Assembly: GCF_004117835.1 (NCBI RefSeq)
Contig: NZ_SDSC01000004.1
Location: 124,001 to 188,000 of the forward strand
Direction of reading: 5' to 3'
Origin: Macrococcus sp. DPC7161
Lineage (GTDB): Bacteria > Bacillota > Bacilli > Staphylococcales > Staphylococcaceae
DNA length: 64,000 nucleotides
Below, piece by piece: positions 43,728-54,015 of this stretch. Position numbers and translations under genes: made by a program. Numbering within the stretch: position 1 is the stretch's first letter; every line of letters starts with the position of its first letter. The notes below the pieces were generated by a model, which worked only from the letters and a program-made list of their open reading frames with translations, was not told the origin of the DNA and made no database searches.

Positions 43728-44285
43728 ATGTTTAAATTTGAAATCCACGGAGATAATATCTCAGTAACAGATGCGATCAGAAATCACATCGAAGAAAAAG
43801 TAAGTAAGTTAGAACGTTATTTTACTAATGTGCCTGAAGCAACTGCACATGTAAAAATTAAAACTTATCAAGACTCTAAGTCTAAAGTTGAAGTGACTAT
43901 TCCACTTAAAAATGTAACTTTACGTGCTGAAGAACGACATGCTGATTTATATGCAGCAGTTGATTTAATTGTTGAAAAATTAGAGCGTCAAGTACGTAAA
44001 CATAAAACAAAAGTTAACCGTAAATTCCGTGAAAAAGGTGTGGAAAAAGAAATTTTCCCTTCACTTCCAGAAATTGAAGAAGTGAAAGAAGAATCAGCTG
44101 ATGAAATTGAAATCATTCGTTCAAAACAATTTGATTTAAAACCAATGGATTCAGAAGAAGCGGTATTACAAATGAATATGTTAGGGCATGACTTCTACAT
44201 CTTTAATGATGCTGAAACTAATGCGACTAACATCGTATATCGTCGTAAAGATGGTAAATACGGTTTAATTGAAACTAATAAGTAA
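43728..44285 (+). CDS. hpf: Long-form ribosome hibernation promoting factor HPF
   Basis: 185 residues, long HPF that joins 70S ribosomes into silent 100S dimers. The N-terminal S30AE/YfiA domain (about 1-100) contains the typical [20 protein letters not shown], and the C-terminal dimerisation domain (about 125-185) has [19 protein letters not shown] start at the ATG at 43728, after AAGGAG; the in-frame ATG at 43707 lies upstream of that site. Followed by a terminator, then secA. Confidence 0.95.
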   Translation: MFKFEIHGDNISVTDAIRNHIEEKVSKLERYFTNVPEATAHVKIKTYQDSKSKVEVTIPLKNVTLRAEERHADLYAAVDLIVEKLERQVRKHKTKVNRKFREKGVEKEIFPSLPEIEEVKEESADEIEIIRSKQFDLKPMDSEEAVLQMNMLGHDFYIFNDAETNATNIVYRRKDGKYGLIETNK

Positions 44286-44293
44286 ACCATTTT

Positions 44294-44320
44294 AGCCTGA
44301 GCCAAATGCTCGGGCTTTTT
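44294..44320 (+). terminator. Terminator of hpf
   Basis: A 9-bp stem with one G-T wobble (44294-44302 with 44308-44316), 5-nt loop and T5. Confidence 0.85.
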
Positions 44321-44427
44321 AAATGCTTATTGAGTGATAAATATTTCATTTAAATTTCAATAAATGGTATTATTATAAGATAAAATGTAAAAAAATATTC
44401 ATTGCAATAATCATAAGGAGAATTAAA

Positions 44428-46956
44428 ATGGGATTCATTAAAAAAATGTTAGATGGTACAAGTAAAGAGTTAAAGACCCTTTCAAAAATTGCCGACAAAG
44501 TTGAATCATATAAAGACGAAATGGCTGCTTTATCTGATGAAGCCCTTAAAGAAAAAACGATTAAATATCAAAACGATTTAAAAGAGATAGAAGATTATAG
44601 AAAACAAGAAAAATATTTAGATGATATTTTGCCTGAAGCATACGCAGTGGTAAGAGAAGCTGCAAAACGTACTTTAAACATGTTCCCGTTCAAAGTGCAA
44701 GTAATGGGTGGTACAGCGATTCACCGAGGTGATATTGCAGAGATGAGAACTGGGGAAGGGAAAACGTTAACAGCAACAATGCCAGTTTATCTAAATGCAT
44801 TAACAGGTCGCGGGGTACACGTTGTAACGGTCAATGAATATTTATCAAGTGTTCAAGCTGAAGAAATGTCACACTTATACAACTTCTTAGGTTTATCTGT
44901 CGGTGTGAATTTAAATAGTTTATCAACTGAAGAAAAACGTGCTGCTTATGAATGTGATATTACTTATAGTACGAATAATGAATTAGGTTTTGACTATTTA
45001 AGAGATAACATGGTGACGTATAAGGAAGAACGTGTAATGCGTCCGTTAAACTTTGCCATTATTGATGAGGTAGACTCAATTTTAATTGATGAAGCAAGAA
45101 CACCATTAATCATTTCAGGACAAGCTGAAAAGTCTACAAGTATGTACATCCAGGCGAATGTTTTCGTTAAAATGTTACGTGAAGAAGAAGATTATAATTA
45201 CGATGAAAAAACAAAAGGTGTTCAATTAACTGAAAAAGGTATCGACAAAGCAGAAAAAATGTTTAAAGTCGATAACTTATATGATGTTAAAAACGTAAAC
45301 ATTATGCACCATATTAACATTGCTTTAAAAGCACACCGTTCGTTTACGAAAGATGTGGATTATATGATTGATGAAGGTGAAATTTTAATCATCGATCAAT
45401 TTACAGGTCGTACAATGCCAGGACGCCGCTTCTCTGATGGAGTTCACCAAGCAATTGAAGCTAAAGAATCTGTTGAAATTCAAAATGAATCAAAAACAAT
45501 GGCATCTATTACGTTCCAAAACTTCTTCCGTATGTACAATAAATTATCAGGTATGACAGGTACAGCAAAGACAGAAGAAGAAGAATTAATGAGTATTTAT
45601 AATATGGCTGTTACTCAAATCCCAACGAACCGTCCAATTCAACGTGAAGATAAAGCGGACTTAATCTTTGCAACTGAAAAAGGTAAGTTAAAAGCGGTTG
45701 TTGAAGATGTGATTGAACGACATAAAAAAGGACAACCCGTTTTATTAGGAACAGTTGCTGTTGAAACAAGTGAATACATTTCAGACTTACTTAAAAAACG
45801 TGGCATTCGTCATAATGTATTAAACGCTAAAAACCATGAACGTGAAGCTGAAATTGTTGCGAACGCTGGTCAAAAAGGTTCTGTAACAATTGCGACAAAC
45901 ATGGCAGGTCGTGGTACGGATATTAAATTAGGTGAAGGCGTTCAAGATTTAGGGGGATTAGCAGTAATCGGTACTGAGCGTCATGAATCAAGACGTATTG
46001 ATGATCAGTTACGTGGTCGTGCTGGACGTCAAGGTGATAAAGGTTATTCAAGATTCTACTTATCATTACAAGATGAATTAATGGTTCGATTTGGTTCAGA
46101 ACGTATGCAGACAATGATGAGCCGTTTAGGAATGAATGATGACGCACCGATTGAATCTAAAATGGTGTCACGTGCTGTTGAATCTGCGCAAAAACGTGTA
46201 GAAGGTAATAACTATGATAGTCGTAAACGTATTTTAGAGTATGATGATGTTTTACGTAAACAACGTGAAATTATGTATAAAGAACGTAATGATATTTTAG
46301 AAACTGAAGACTGTTCTGAACAAGTGAAGTCTATGATGACTGAATCAGTTAAGCGTTTAGTTGATCGTCATTTTATTGGTGATGAAGATAAATATGATTA
46401 TGAAGACTTTGTAAAATATGTTGAAGATATGTATCTTCAAGAAGGTAAATTATCAATCAAAGAAATTGAACGACAAGATAAAGAAGATATCGTAGAAATT
46501 GTGATGAATAAAGTCATTGAACAATATGCGTCACAAGAAGCTGAATTGGGCGAACAAATGCGTGAATTTGAACGTATGATTTTATTACGTACAATTGATA
46601 TGAAATGGACAGATCATATTGATTCAATGGATCAATTACGTACAGGAATCCATTTACGTAGTTATGGTCAAATCAATCCATTACGTGAGTATCAAAATGA
46701 AGGACTTGTCATGTTTGAAGATATGTTAGAAAGTATTGAAGATGAAGTGAGTCAATTCATTTTAAAATCACAAATTAGCAAAAATGAAGAAATTGAACGT
46801 GAACACATACAAGGTGAAGCGATGATCGCACAAGACGGTAAAGAAAAAGTTAAGAAACAACCAAAAGTAAAAGAGCATGATATCGGTAGAAATGATCCTT
46901 GTCCTTGTGGTAGCGGGAAAAAATATAAAAATTGTCACGGGAAAGATGGAAACTAA
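44428..46956 (+). CDS. secA: Preprotein translocase ATPase SecA
   Basis: 842 residues; motor of the Sec export channel. Walker [12 protein letters not shown], Walker [16 protein letters not shown], the [11 protein letters not shown] motif, the second-domain [16 protein letters not shown] and [11 protein letters not shown] are intact. The C-terminal zinc tail [14 protein letters not shown], which binds SecB or membranes, is present. This is the housekeeping SecA1. AAGGAG precedes the ATG. prfB begins 3 nt after the stop, so the two are co-transcribed as in other Firmicutes. Confidence 0.98.
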   Translation: MGFIKKMLDGTSKELKTLSKIADKVESYKDEMAALSDEALKEKTIKYQNDLKEIEDYRKQEKYLDDILPEAYAVVREAAKRTLNMFPFKVQVMGGTAIHRGDIAEMRTGEGKTLTATMPVYLNALTGRGVHVVTVNEYLSSVQAEEMSHLYNFLGLSVGVNLNSLSTEEKRAAYECDITYSTNNELGFDYLRDNMVTYKEERVMRPLNFAIIDEVDSILIDEARTPLIISGQAEKSTSMYIQANVFVKMLREEEDYNYDEKTKGVQLTEKGIDKAEKMFKVDNLYDVKNVNIMHHINIALKAHRSFTKDVDYMIDEGEILIIDQFTGRTMPGRRFSDGVHQAIEAKESVEIQNESKTMASITFQNFFRMYNKLSGMTGTAKTEEEELMSIYNMAVTQIPTNRPIQREDKADLIFATEKGKLKAVVEDVIERHKKGQPVLLGTVAVETSEYISDLLKKRGIRHNVLNAKNHEREAEIVANAGQKGSVTIATNMAGRGTDIKLGEGVQDLGGLAVIGTERHESRRIDDQLRGRAGRQGDKGYSRFYLSLQDELMVRFGSERMQTMMSRLGMNDDAPIESKMVSRAVESAQKRVEGNNYDSRKRILEYDDVLRKQREIMYKERNDILETEDCSEQVKSMMTESVKRLVDRHFIGDEDKYDYEDFVKYVEDMYLQEGKLSIKEIERQDKEDIVEIVMNKVIEQYASQEAELGEQMREFERMILLRTIDMKWTDHIDSMDQLRTGIHLRSYGQINPLREYQNEGLVMFEDMLESIEDEVSQFILKSQISKNEEIEREHIQGEAMIAQDGKEKVKKQPKVKEHDIGRNDPCPCGSGKKYKNCHGKDGN

Positions 46957-46958
46957 GC

Positions 46959-48069
46959 ATGGAACAGTTTGAAATTAATAAAACAATCAATTCACTAGCA
47001 GAAACTATTTCAAGTTTTAGGGGGTCTCTTTGACTTAGAAGAAAAAGAGACAAACATTCAAGAATTTGATGAAATGATGGCTGACCCAACATTTTGGGAT
47101 GATCAAGCAAAAGCGCAAGACATCATTAATCAAAGTAATGCATTAAAAGAAATTGTCAACGGCATTCAAAGTATTGAAACGCAAAAAGAAAATGTAGATG
47201 TCTTATTTGAAATGCTTAAAGAAGAGCCAGATGAAGAAACAGAAAAAGAGCTTATAGATGCATTAAAAACACTTGAAGCGGATGTTACTCAATTTGAATT
47301 AAAGATGCTTTTAGATGGCGAACATGATGCGAATAACGCTATTTTAGAGTTACATCCTGGTGCTGGTGGTACAGAATCTCAAGATTGGGGTCAAATGTTA
47401 CTACGAATGTATCAAAGATTTGCAGATGCCAATGGCTTTAAAGTTGAAACACTAGATTATCAACCTGGGGATGAAGCGGGTATTAAAAGTGTGACGTTGT
47501 TAATTAAAGGTCATAATGCATACGGCTATTTAAAAGCTGAAAAGGGTGTACACCGATTAGTGCGTATTTCGCCATTTGATTCATCTGGGCGACGTCACAC
47601 TTCATTTGTAAGTTGTGAAGTCATACCAGAATTTGATAACGATAAAATTGAAATCGAAGTCAAACCAGATGAAATTACAGTAGATACATACCGTGCAACA
47701 GGTGCGGGTGGACAACATATCAATACTACAGATTCAGCAGTACGTATCACACATAAACCAACAGGTGTTGTTGTCACATGTCAAAATGAACGATCACAAA
47801 TTAAGAATCGAGAGCAAGCGATGAAAATGTTAAAAGCAAAGCTTTATCAACGTAAATTAGAAGAACAAGAAGCTGAGTTATTAGCGATTCGCGGTGAACA
47901 AAAAGAAATCGGATGGGGTTCTCAAATCAGATCTTATGTATTTCATCCTTATTCGATGGTTAAAGATCATCGTACTAATGCAGAAACAGGTAATACTGGC
48001 GCAGTGATGGACGGCGATATTTCAATGTTTATCGATGCGTATTTAAAATATCAAATGGCTTCAAAATAA
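46959..48069 (+). CDS. prfB: Peptide chain release factor 2, made by programmed +1 frameshift
   Basis: Frame 0 runs from the ATG at 46959 for 24 codons to an in-frame TGA at 47031-47033. Skipping the T at 47031 continues in the +1 frame to 48069, giving 369 residues. RF2 recognises UGA and UAA and releases the peptide; the [12 protein letters not shown] region (codon recognition) and the GGQ motif ([11 protein letters not shown]) are present. The frameshift lets RF2 level control its own synthesis. The TGA is not a mutation. A cytochrome gene follows after 18 nt. Confidence 0.97.
47019..47034 (+). promoter_or_regulatory. prfB +1 frameshift site
   Basis: An AGGGGG Shine-Dalgarno-like element (47019-47024), 3-nt spacer, then CTT TGA C (47028-47034). 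This matches the classical RF2 autoregulatory site base for base in its key parts. Confidence 0.96.
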
Positions 48070-48087
48070 CTATTAGAGGTGATTCGA

Positions 48088-48402
48088 ATGAAAAAATTAG
48101 CAGTATGGTCTGTAGTTGGATTGTCAGCTTTACTTGTAGCTTGTGGTGGAGGAGAAGAGAAGAAAGAAAGTGCTTCTTCTAAAGATGAAGGTTATCAAGC
48201 ATATGGAAGAAATTCTTGTGTAGGATGCCATGGTAAAGACTTAGAAGGTGCGAGTGGTCCAAAACTTACGGATATTGGGAAGAAATACTCTGAAAAAGAA
48301 ATTTTAGATATCATTAAAAATGGTAAAGGTACAATGCCTAAAAACCAAGCAACTGGTGAAGATGCAAAATTAATCGCTAAATATTTAGCAAGTAAGAAAT
48401 AA
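48088..48402 (+). CDS. cccB: Membrane-anchored cytochrome c551 (CccB-type lipoprotein)
   Basis: 104 residues. The signal peptide ends in a lipobox LLVAC (Cys19), giving a lipid anchor; a short Glu/Lys/Ser linker leads to a class I cytochrome c domain with the haem motif CVGCH and the Met ligand in KGTMPKN. It carries electrons outside the membrane. I use the ATG at 48088 after GAGGTGA. In Bacillus the cccB gene also follows prfB. Confidence 0.92.
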   Translation: MKKLAVWSVVGLSALLVACGGGEEKKESASSKDEGYQAYGRNSCVGCHGKDLEGASGPKLTDIGKKYSEKEILDIIKNGKGTMPKNQATGEDAKLIAKYLASKK

Positions 48403-48412
48403 ATTGATTACT

Positions 48413-48450
48413 AAAAAAGCCTAAGACATTAAAATGTCTTAGGCTTTTTT
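48413..48450 (+). terminator. Terminator of secA-prfB-cccB
   Basis: A 17-bp perfect stem (48413-48429 with 48434-48450) with a 4-nt loop; the 3' arm ends in T6. Confidence 0.93.
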
Positions 48451-48507
48451 AGTGTTAAATGATTATTTTCAGAAGATTACTTTATATAATGAAGTGTTAA
48501 CGTTTAT

Positions 48508-48524
48508 ATTACAAACATGTAACA
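48508..48524 (-). promoter_or_regulatory. WalR-type box upstream of the LysM hydrolase gene
   Basis: On the minus strand: TGTTAC, 5 nt, TGTAAT, matching the WalR (YycF) consensus TGTWAH-N5-TGTWAH. It ends 26 nt before an extended -10 (TGC-TATTAT, -10 at 48551-48556). Confidence 0.75.
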
Positions 48525-48617
48525 TATGTAAATTGGGAAATATTATATGCTATTATTTTTAAGCAATGTGGTTTAACCACAAGATGAGAATAAATTTTTT
48601 TGGAGGCAATTTCAATT

Positions 48618-49544
48618 ATGAAGAAAACATTATTAACAGCTGCAGTTGTTACAACAGTTGCAGGTATTTCATATCAAGCACAAGCTGAAAGTTACGAAGT
48701 AAAAAGTGGTGATTCATTATGGACAATCGCTAAAGAAAATGGCACAAGTGTTGCAGAATTAAAATCATTAAATAAATTAGATAGTGATTTAATCATTGTT
48801 GGTCAAAAATTAAAAGTAGAAAACAAAGATTTTTATACAGTTAAAAAAGGTGATACATTAAAATCAATTGCTAAACACTTTGATGTTTCAGTTAAAGAAT
48901 TAAAAGCATGGAACAATTTATCATCTGATAAATTAAAAGTAGGTAAAAAACTTATTGTATCTGAAAAAGGATTCGAAAAATCTAAAAAACATGTTAAACC
49001 AGTCACTAAAGTGAATGCACCAATAAAATCTTTACATGTTGATCAAATGTCTACAGCTTCTTATACAGAAGAAACTGCTAACACAGAATCAAACGAACCT
49101 GTACAAGTAACAAGAAGTAATGCACCTACTTCAAATTACTCAGAATACAGAACAACAACTGCTTCAAATATGTCTACAGGGTCAAATGCATCAACAACAC
49201 CAGTTAGTGGCGATGTTGCTTCAATTGCAAATGGCATGGCAGCAGGGAAATCATATGTTTATGGTGCAAACTCAGGTTCAGCTGTTGACTGTTCAGCATT
49301 TGCACAACAAGTAATGGCTTCAATGGGTAAATCAATTCCTCGAACAACATATGCGCAAATGGCAGCTGGAACTCAAGTTTCAAATCCACAACCAGGAGAT
49401 TTAGTATTCTTTAATGGTGGTAGCCATGTAGGTGTTTACATTGGTAATGGACAAATGGTAGATGCATTAAATCCATCTGAAGGTGTTAAACAACGTGCAG
49501 TAAGCTATGTAAGTGGATCAGTTACAGGCTACTATAGATATTAA
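48618..49544 (+). CDS. Secreted LysM - NlpC/P60 peptidoglycan hydrolase
   Basis: 308 residues. A Sec signal peptide (cut after AQA, residue about 23) is followed by two LysM repeats (about 25-70 and 72-115; YEVKSGDSLWTIAKENG and YTVKKGDTLKSIAKHF), a Ser/Thr/Asn-rich linker (115-205) and a C-terminal NlpC/P60 domain. Its catalytic Cys is in DCSAFAQQVM and its His in GSHVGVYIGNG. It binds peptidoglycan and cuts stem peptides. The start is the ATG at 48618 after GGAGGC. A WalR-type box and extended -10 precede it; a terminator follows. Confidence 0.93.
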   Translation: MKKTLLTAAVVTTVAGISYQAQAESYEVKSGDSLWTIAKENGTSVAELKSLNKLDSDLIIVGQKLKVENKDFYTVKKGDTLKSIAKHFDVSVKELKAWNNLSSDKLKVGKKLIVSEKGFEKSKKHVKPVTKVNAPIKSLHVDQMSTASYTEETANTESNEPVQVTRSNAPTSNYSEYRTTTASNMSTGSNASTTPVSGDVASIANGMAAGKSYVYGANSGSAVDCSAFAQQVMASMGKSIPRTTYAQMAAGTQVSNPQPGDLVFFNGGSHVGVYIGNGQMVDALNPSEGVKQRAVSYVSGSVTGYYRY

Positions 49545-49574
49545 TTTTGTATTTAATACAATTCATAGCATATT

Positions 49575-49607
49575 AAAAACCACAGATTTTGAATCTGTGG
49601 TTTTTTT
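49575..49607 (+). terminator. Terminator of the LysM hydrolase gene
   Basis: A 14-bp perfect stem (49575-49588 with 49592-49605), TTG loop, T7. Confidence 0.92.
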
Positions 49608-49774
49608 ATGTAATTATAAGAATTTAATTGTCTGATTTTTCAAAACACAAATTATATTTTAATAATAAATGAAATGAAAAAAGAAGTATGTTTTATTTCT
49701 AATTTATGTGAGAAACATTCTAAATGAACAAAAAATTCACTAAAATCGTCGTTGTTAGCAAATTTCAATACCAC

Positions 49775-49791
49775 TGTAATATGAATGCAAA
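49775..49791 (+). promoter_or_regulatory. Degenerate second WalR-type site upstream of the CHAP gene
   Basis: TGTAAT, 5 nt, TGCAAA: one mismatch to the WalR consensus. It lies 26 bp upstream of the better box at 49817. The rest of the 377-nt gap 49545-49921 holds only the terminator at 49575, the boxes and the promoter. Confidence 0.35.
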
Positions 49792-49816
49792 GTTTATGTT
49801 TTTGCATAACACTTAT

Positions 49817-49833
49817 ATTACAGCTTGTTAACA
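49817..49833 (-). promoter_or_regulatory. WalR-type box upstream of the CHAP amidase gene
   Basis: On the minus strand: TGTTAA, 5 nt, TGTAAT, a full match to TGTWAH-N5-TGTWAH. It ends 26 nt before an extended -10 (TGG-TATTAT, -10 at 49860-49865), the same geometry as for the LysM gene. Confidence 0.75.
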
Positions 49834-49921
49834 TTGGCTTTTTTAATCAATTTTAATGGTATTATCATTTATGTTAATAAAACAAAGTACATTTACAGAA
49901 TTCACGGAGGAAAGAAACATT

Positions 49922-50365
49922 ATGAAGAAGATTGTTATATCAATATTATCATTATTTGTAATTTTGACTACCGCAGAAATTACTGATACAAATATTATTC
50001 AAACTAAAAAAGCAGAAGCTTATGGATCATACCGTTATTCATCAAATCCATACTACTGGGGAAGTTGTGCATACTATGCATACAATCGACGTGCACAATT
50101 AGGACGTCCTGTAGGTAAGTATTGGGGCAATGCAAGAAACTGGGCATATAATGCAAGACGTGCTGGTTACAAAGTAAGTCACAAACCGAAACGTGGTGCT
50201 GTTATGCAAACAACAAAAGGTTATTATGGCCACGTTGCAGTAGTAGAGCGTATTAACCGTAATGGTAGCATTTTAGTATCTGAAATGAATTTCCCTTATC
50301 AAGGTGTTAAAACATACCGTACAATCTCTAAATATCAAAAAAAATATTACAATTACATTTATTAA
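49922..50365 (+). CDS. Secreted CHAP domain amidase/endopeptidase
   Basis: 147 residues: a signal peptide (cut near AEA-Y, residue about 32) and a minimal CHAP domain with no binding repeats. The catalytic Cys is in YYWGSCAYYAYNRR and the His in GYYGHVAVVE, followed by an acidic/Asn position in VSEMNF. It belongs with SsaA-type staphylococcal CHAP hydrolases. It is strongly basic and Tyr-rich, which would favour wall binding. The ATG at 49922 follows GGAGGAAAG; the longer frame to 49856 overlaps the promoter. Confidence 0.92.
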   Translation: MKKIVISILSLFVILTTAEITDTNIIQTKKAEAYGSYRYSSNPYYWGSCAYYAYNRRAQLGRPVGKYWGNARNWAYNARRAGYKVSHKPKRGAVMQTTKGYYGHVAVVERINRNGSILVSEMNFPYQGVKTYRTISKYQKKYYNYIY

Positions 50366-50372
50366 AGTTAAA

Positions 50373-50398
50373 AAGTCCAAACACTGTTTGGGCTTTTT
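50373..50398 (+). terminator. Terminator of the CHAP amidase gene
   Basis: A 10-bp stem with one G-T wobble (50373-50382 with 50386-50395), extendable by A/T pairs, then a T tract. Confidence 0.85.
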
Positions 50399-50513
50399 AT
50401 TTGTATGTAAATCAATAATTTTATAGGATTAACATTAAATATTTAATTAAGTTCACTTAAGTAAATTACCCGAAACTGCTATAATATAAACAATATAAAA
50501 ATAGAGGTGCAAA

Positions 50514-51056
50514 ATGAAAAGGTTGATAACAGTCATTTTAGCGATTGTATTTGTTGTGTTATGTATTTTCTCGATTAAACAAGTGATGCAATTTAATCAG
50601 AAAGCACCCAAGCATGTGACACTACAAAAGCATGAAATAACAGGTAAAATGATTCAAGATGAAGATGTTGTTAGTTTAGATAGTTCTAAAGAAAAGTTTG
50701 GACAATATTTAACAAAAGAAATTAATGTCGTTAATATTTGGGCTTCATGGTGCGACCCATGTAAAAAGGAAACGCCCGAATTAATTCAATTTAATAAGAA
50801 TTTGCCTCAAAATGTTAAGCTTATTGGTTTAAATGTTAAAGATAAAGCACAGCAAAGAAAAGCATTTCTTAATAAATATAATCCAAATTACCAAATGATA
50901 ATTGCAAATGAAGCGTTTATGGAGCAATATAAAATAAATTTTGTGCCAACCACTTTATTTGTATCAAAAAAAGGTGAAGTACTTGGCGTTTATACGGGGG
51001 AACTGACAGAAGAACATTTAAAAACATTAATTGATTCAGTAAAATCTAAATTATAA
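50514..51056 (+). CDS. Membrane-anchored thioredoxin-like protein (TlpA/ResA type)
   Basis: 180 residues. One N-terminal membrane helix (about 4-22) anchors an extracytoplasmic thioredoxin-fold domain with the redox motif WASWCDPC and cis-Pro in NFVPTTLF. The CDPC motif and the 'N-I-W-A-S-W' strand match ResA/TlpA/StoA proteins that reduce disulfides in cytochrome c or other exported proteins. A cytochrome c551 gene in the same region offers a possible client, but this is inference. GAGGTG precedes the ATG; an HD-domain gene follows after 10 nt. Confidence 0.87.
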   Translation: MKRLITVILAIVFVVLCIFSIKQVMQFNQKAPKHVTLQKHEITGKMIQDEDVVSLDSSKEKFGQYLTKEINVVNIWASWCDPCKKETPELIQFNKNLPQNVKLIGLNVKDKAQQRKAFLNKYNPNYQMIIANEAFMEQYKINFVPTTLFVSKKGEVLGVYTGELTEEHLKTLIDSVKSKL

Positions 51057-51066
51057 GGAGGCCATT

Positions 51067-51711
51067 ATGGGAGTACATCAATATTTTAAAAGTTTATCAG
51101 ATTTAGAGAAATTAGTAAGATGTCCTGGAAAATTTAAATATCAAGAACATAATGTCGCAAGCCATTCCTTTAAAGTGACTAAAATTGCACAGTATTTAGC
51201 GACTGTTGAAGAATGTCATGGTGAAAAAATTAATTGGAAATTAGTTTATGAGAAAGCTTTAAATCATGATTATCCAGAAATTTTTACTGGAGACATTAAA
51301 ACACCTGTAAAATATGCTTCCAAAGAATTGAAGCATCTATTTTCTGAAGTTGAAGAAGAAATGACGCGTAAATTTGTCGATACAGAATTTCCTGAAATGT
51401 ATCGTGATATTTATCATGAACGATTAAAAGAAGGTAAAGATGATACGATTGAAGGGAAAATTCTTTCAGTTGCGGATAAAATCGATTTATTATATGAATC
51501 ATTTGGTGAAATTCAAAAAAGAAATCCAGAACCATTATTTTTTGAAATTTATGAAATGAGTTTAAGGACGATTATAGAATTTGAGGAAATGCACTGTGTT
51601 CAAGATTTCTTAAATAATATTTTGCCAGAAATGTTACAGGAACGCTTTATCCCAAGGTCTGAACTTAAAGAAATTACTTATGCCATCCTTAAGATAAAAG
51701 ATACACAGTAA
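51067..51711 (+). CDS. YfbR-like HD domain phosphohydrolase
   Basis: 214 residues. The HD-superfamily metal ligands are visible as H in EHNVASHSFKVT, HD in ALNHDYPEIFTGD, and a distal D in VADKIDLLYE. The arrangement resembles YfbR-type 5'-deoxynucleotidases acting on dNMPs. GGAGG precedes the ATG. It sits between the thioredoxin-like gene (10 nt) and csbA (1 nt), in one apparent transcript. Confidence 0.82.
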   Translation: MGVHQYFKSLSDLEKLVRCPGKFKYQEHNVASHSFKVTKIAQYLATVEECHGEKINWKLVYEKALNHDYPEIFTGDIKTPVKYASKELKHLFSEVEEEMTRKFVDTEFPEMYRDIYHERLKEGKDDTIEGKILSVADKIDLLYESFGEIQKRNPEPLFFEIYEMSLRTIIEFEEMHCVQDFLNNILPEMLQERFIPRSELKEITYAILKIKDTQ

Positions 51712-51712
51712 T

Positions 51713-51946
51713 ATGACGATTTGGTATATTTTAGCATTTTTTATTCCTGCGTTGATGGTTATGGTCTTTAGTATGGTGGCGCGCAATAAATATTCTGGAT
51801 TATTCATTGCGACCATTGTCATCGGCGTTTCAGTTTATAAAGGATTCTTTCATTCAGAAATGATTGTATTTTTAGACACGATGAGTTTGATTATTGGTTA
51901 TTTACTTGTTGATTATTACAAAATGGATAAAGAAGAAACAAAATAA
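51713..51946 (+). CDS. csbA: CsbA family small membrane protein
   Basis: 77 residues, three membrane segments, CsbA/DUF2198 type (IWYILAFFIPALMVMVF ... SLIIGYLLVDYY). In Bacillus csbA is a sigma-B gene just upstream of uvrBA; here it is also directly upstream of uvrB. No own ribosome binding site is evident and it starts 1 nt after the HD gene, so it probably relies on translational coupling. Function unknown. Confidence 0.8.
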   Translation: MTIWYILAFFIPALMVMVFSMVARNKYSGLFIATIVIGVSVYKGFFHSEMIVFLDTMSLIIGYLLVDYYKMDKEETK

Positions 51947-51965
51947 AGGCTTAAGGCCTTTTTTT
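51945..51965 (+). terminator. Short terminator after csbA
   Basis: A 6-bp stem (51945-51950 with 51956-51961) around a 5-nt loop, followed by T7. The stem is short, so some transcription may pass into uvrB. Confidence 0.65.
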
Positions 51966-52034
51966 GTTTTTACGAACAAATGTTTGTATTTATTTTTTGA
52001 AATTTGATAAAATATAAGACATTAGGAGGGACGT

Positions 52035-54011
52035 ATGGAGCATAAAGATTTTGTCATTCATTCAGAGTATCACCCCGGTGGAGATCAACCTAATGCGATT
52101 AAAGCATTAGTTAAAGGAATAAAAGAAGGTAAGCGTCATCAAACTTTACTTGGAGCGACAGGAACAGGTAAGACGTTTACGATGAGTAATGTGATTAAAG
52201 AAGTAGGTAAGCCAACTTTAATTATCGCGCATAATAAAACATTAGCTGGACAGTTATACAGTGAATTTAAAGAATTCTTCCCAGAAAATAGAGTCGAGTA
52301 TTTTGTGAGCTATTATGACTATTATCAACCTGAAGCTTACGTACCATCAACAGACACTTTTATTGAAAAAGATGCATCGATTAACGATGAGATAGATAAA
52401 TTACGACATTCTGCAACGAGTGCATTGTTTGAAAGTGATGATGTAATTGTAATTGCCTCTGTAAGTTGTATATACGGCTTAGGGAATCCAGATGAATATA
52501 GAGATTTAGTTGTGAGTGTTCGTGTCGGTATGGAAATGGAACGCAATCAATTACTGCGTAAATTAGTCGATGTACAATATACAAGGAATGATATTGATTT
52601 TAGACGTGGTACTTTTCGCGTAAGAGGTGATGTGGTTGAAATTTTCCCAGCATCAAGAGATGAACAATGTATTCGTGTGGAGTTTTTTGGTGATGAAATC
52701 GATCGCATTCGAGAAATCAATTATTTAACAGGAGAAGTGTTGAAAGAGCGCGAACATTTTGCAATTTACCCAGCCAGCCACTTCGTTACACGTGAAGAAA
52801 AGATGCAACTTGCAATTGAACGAATTGAAAAGGAACTAGAAGTTCAACTTAAAAAGTTTCGTGATGAAAATAAATTACTTGAAGCGCAAAGACTTGAGCA
52901 AAGAACGAATTATGATTTAGAAATGATGCGTGAAATGGGCTTTTGTTCTGGGATTGAGAACTATTCTGTTCATTTAACTTTACGTCCTACAGGTTCAACA
53001 CCATATACGCTTTTAGATTATTTTGGTGATAATTGGTTAATTATGATTGATGAGTCGCATGTTACACTTCCTCAAATCCGTGGTATGTATAATGGTGATA
53101 AAGCACGTAAAACAGTCCTCGTTGATCATGGATTCAGATTGCCGAGTGCTTTAGACAATAGACCATTGAAATTTGAAGAGTTTGAAGAAAAAGCACATCA
53201 GTTGGTGTATGTGTCAGCAACACCAGGTCCATATGAAATTGAACATACAGACGAAATGGTTGAACAAATTATTCGTCCAACCGGGCTTTTAGATCCTATC
53301 GTTGAAGTGAGACCTTCAGAACATCAAATTGATGATTTAATGGAGGAGATTCAACAGCGTATTGAAAAAGATGAACGTGTGTTGATTACGACATTAACTA
53401 AAAAGATGAGTGAAGATTTAACAACGTATTTAAAAGAAGCGGGTATTAAAGTGAATTACTTGCATTCAGAAATAAAGACATTAGAACGAATTGAAATCAT
53501 AAGAGAATTGCGTATGGGTACATATGATGTTTTAGTTGGAATCAACTTATTAAGAGAAGGTCTGGATATTCCTGAAGTGTCATTAGTTGCTATTTTAGAT
53601 GCCGATAAAGAAGGGTTTTTACGTTCTCAACGTTCGTTAATTCAAACCATTGGCCGTGCTGCACGTAATGCTGAAGGTAGAGTTATTATGTATGCAGATA
53701 AAATAACAGACTCAATGAAAATAGCACTCGAGGAAACCGCTAGAAGACGTGAAATTCAAATGGAATACAACAAAGTTCACGGCATTATACCTAAGACTAT
53801 TAATAAGAAGATTCGTGATGTTATTAGTGCGACTATAGAAACAAAAGAAGATAAAAAGCCATCAAAAGCGAAAAAGAAATTAACGAAAAAAGAGCGTATT
53901 GAAACAATTGAACGTATCGAAAAAGAAATGAAAGAAGCTGCAAAAGCGTTAGACTTCGAACGTGCGACAGAATTACGTGATATCTTATTTGAATTGAAAG
54001 CAGAAGGATGA
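52035..54011 (+). CDS. uvrB: UvrABC excinuclease subunit B
   Basis: 658 residues; damage-verifying helicase-like subunit of nucleotide excision repair. Walker [12 protein letters not shown], the beta-hairpin region [15 protein letters not shown], the MIDESH motif, the [10 protein letters not shown] and QTIGRAARN helicase motifs, and the C-terminal UVR domain ([21 protein letters not shown]) that contacts UvrC are all present. AGGAGG precedes the ATG. uvrA follows after 4 nt. Confidence 0.98.
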   Translation: MEHKDFVIHSEYHPGGDQPNAIKALVKGIKEGKRHQTLLGATGTGKTFTMSNVIKEVGKPTLIIAHNKTLAGQLYSEFKEFFPENRVEYFVSYYDYYQPEAYVPSTDTFIEKDASINDEIDKLRHSATSALFESDDVIVIASVSCIYGLGNPDEYRDLVVSVRVGMEMERNQLLRKLVDVQYTRNDIDFRRGTFRVRGDVVEIFPASRDEQCIRVEFFGDEIDRIREINYLTGEVLKEREHFAIYPASHFVTREEKMQLAIERIEKELEVQLKKFRDENKLLEAQRLEQRTNYDLEMMREMGFCSGIENYSVHLTLRPTGSTPYTLLDYFGDNWLIMIDESHVTLPQIRGMYNGDKARKTVLVDHGFRLPSALDNRPLKFEEFEEKAHQLVYVSATPGPYEIEHTDEMVEQIIRPTGLLDPIVEVRPSEHQIDDLMEEIQQRIEKDERVLITTLTKKMSEDLTTYLKEAGIKVNYLHSEIKTLERIEIIRELRMGTYDVLVGINLLREGLDIPEVSLVAILDADKEGFLRSQRSLIQTIGRAARNAEGRVIMYADKITDSMKIALEETARRREIQMEYNKVHGIIPKTINKKIRDVISATIETKEDKKPSKAKKKLTKKERIETIERIEKEMKEAAKALDFERATELRDILFELKAEG

Positions 54012-54015
54012 TTTG

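Noticed and set aside
47031-47033. In-frame stop codon near the start of prfB suggesting a pseudogene
   Set aside because: It is the programmed RF2 frameshift site with the full AGGGGG and CTTTGAC signal.
49652-49834. 60-codon minus-strand ORF in the gap before the CHAP gene
   Set aside because: No ribosome binding site, AT-driven composition, and it overlaps the WalR-type boxes; probably chance.
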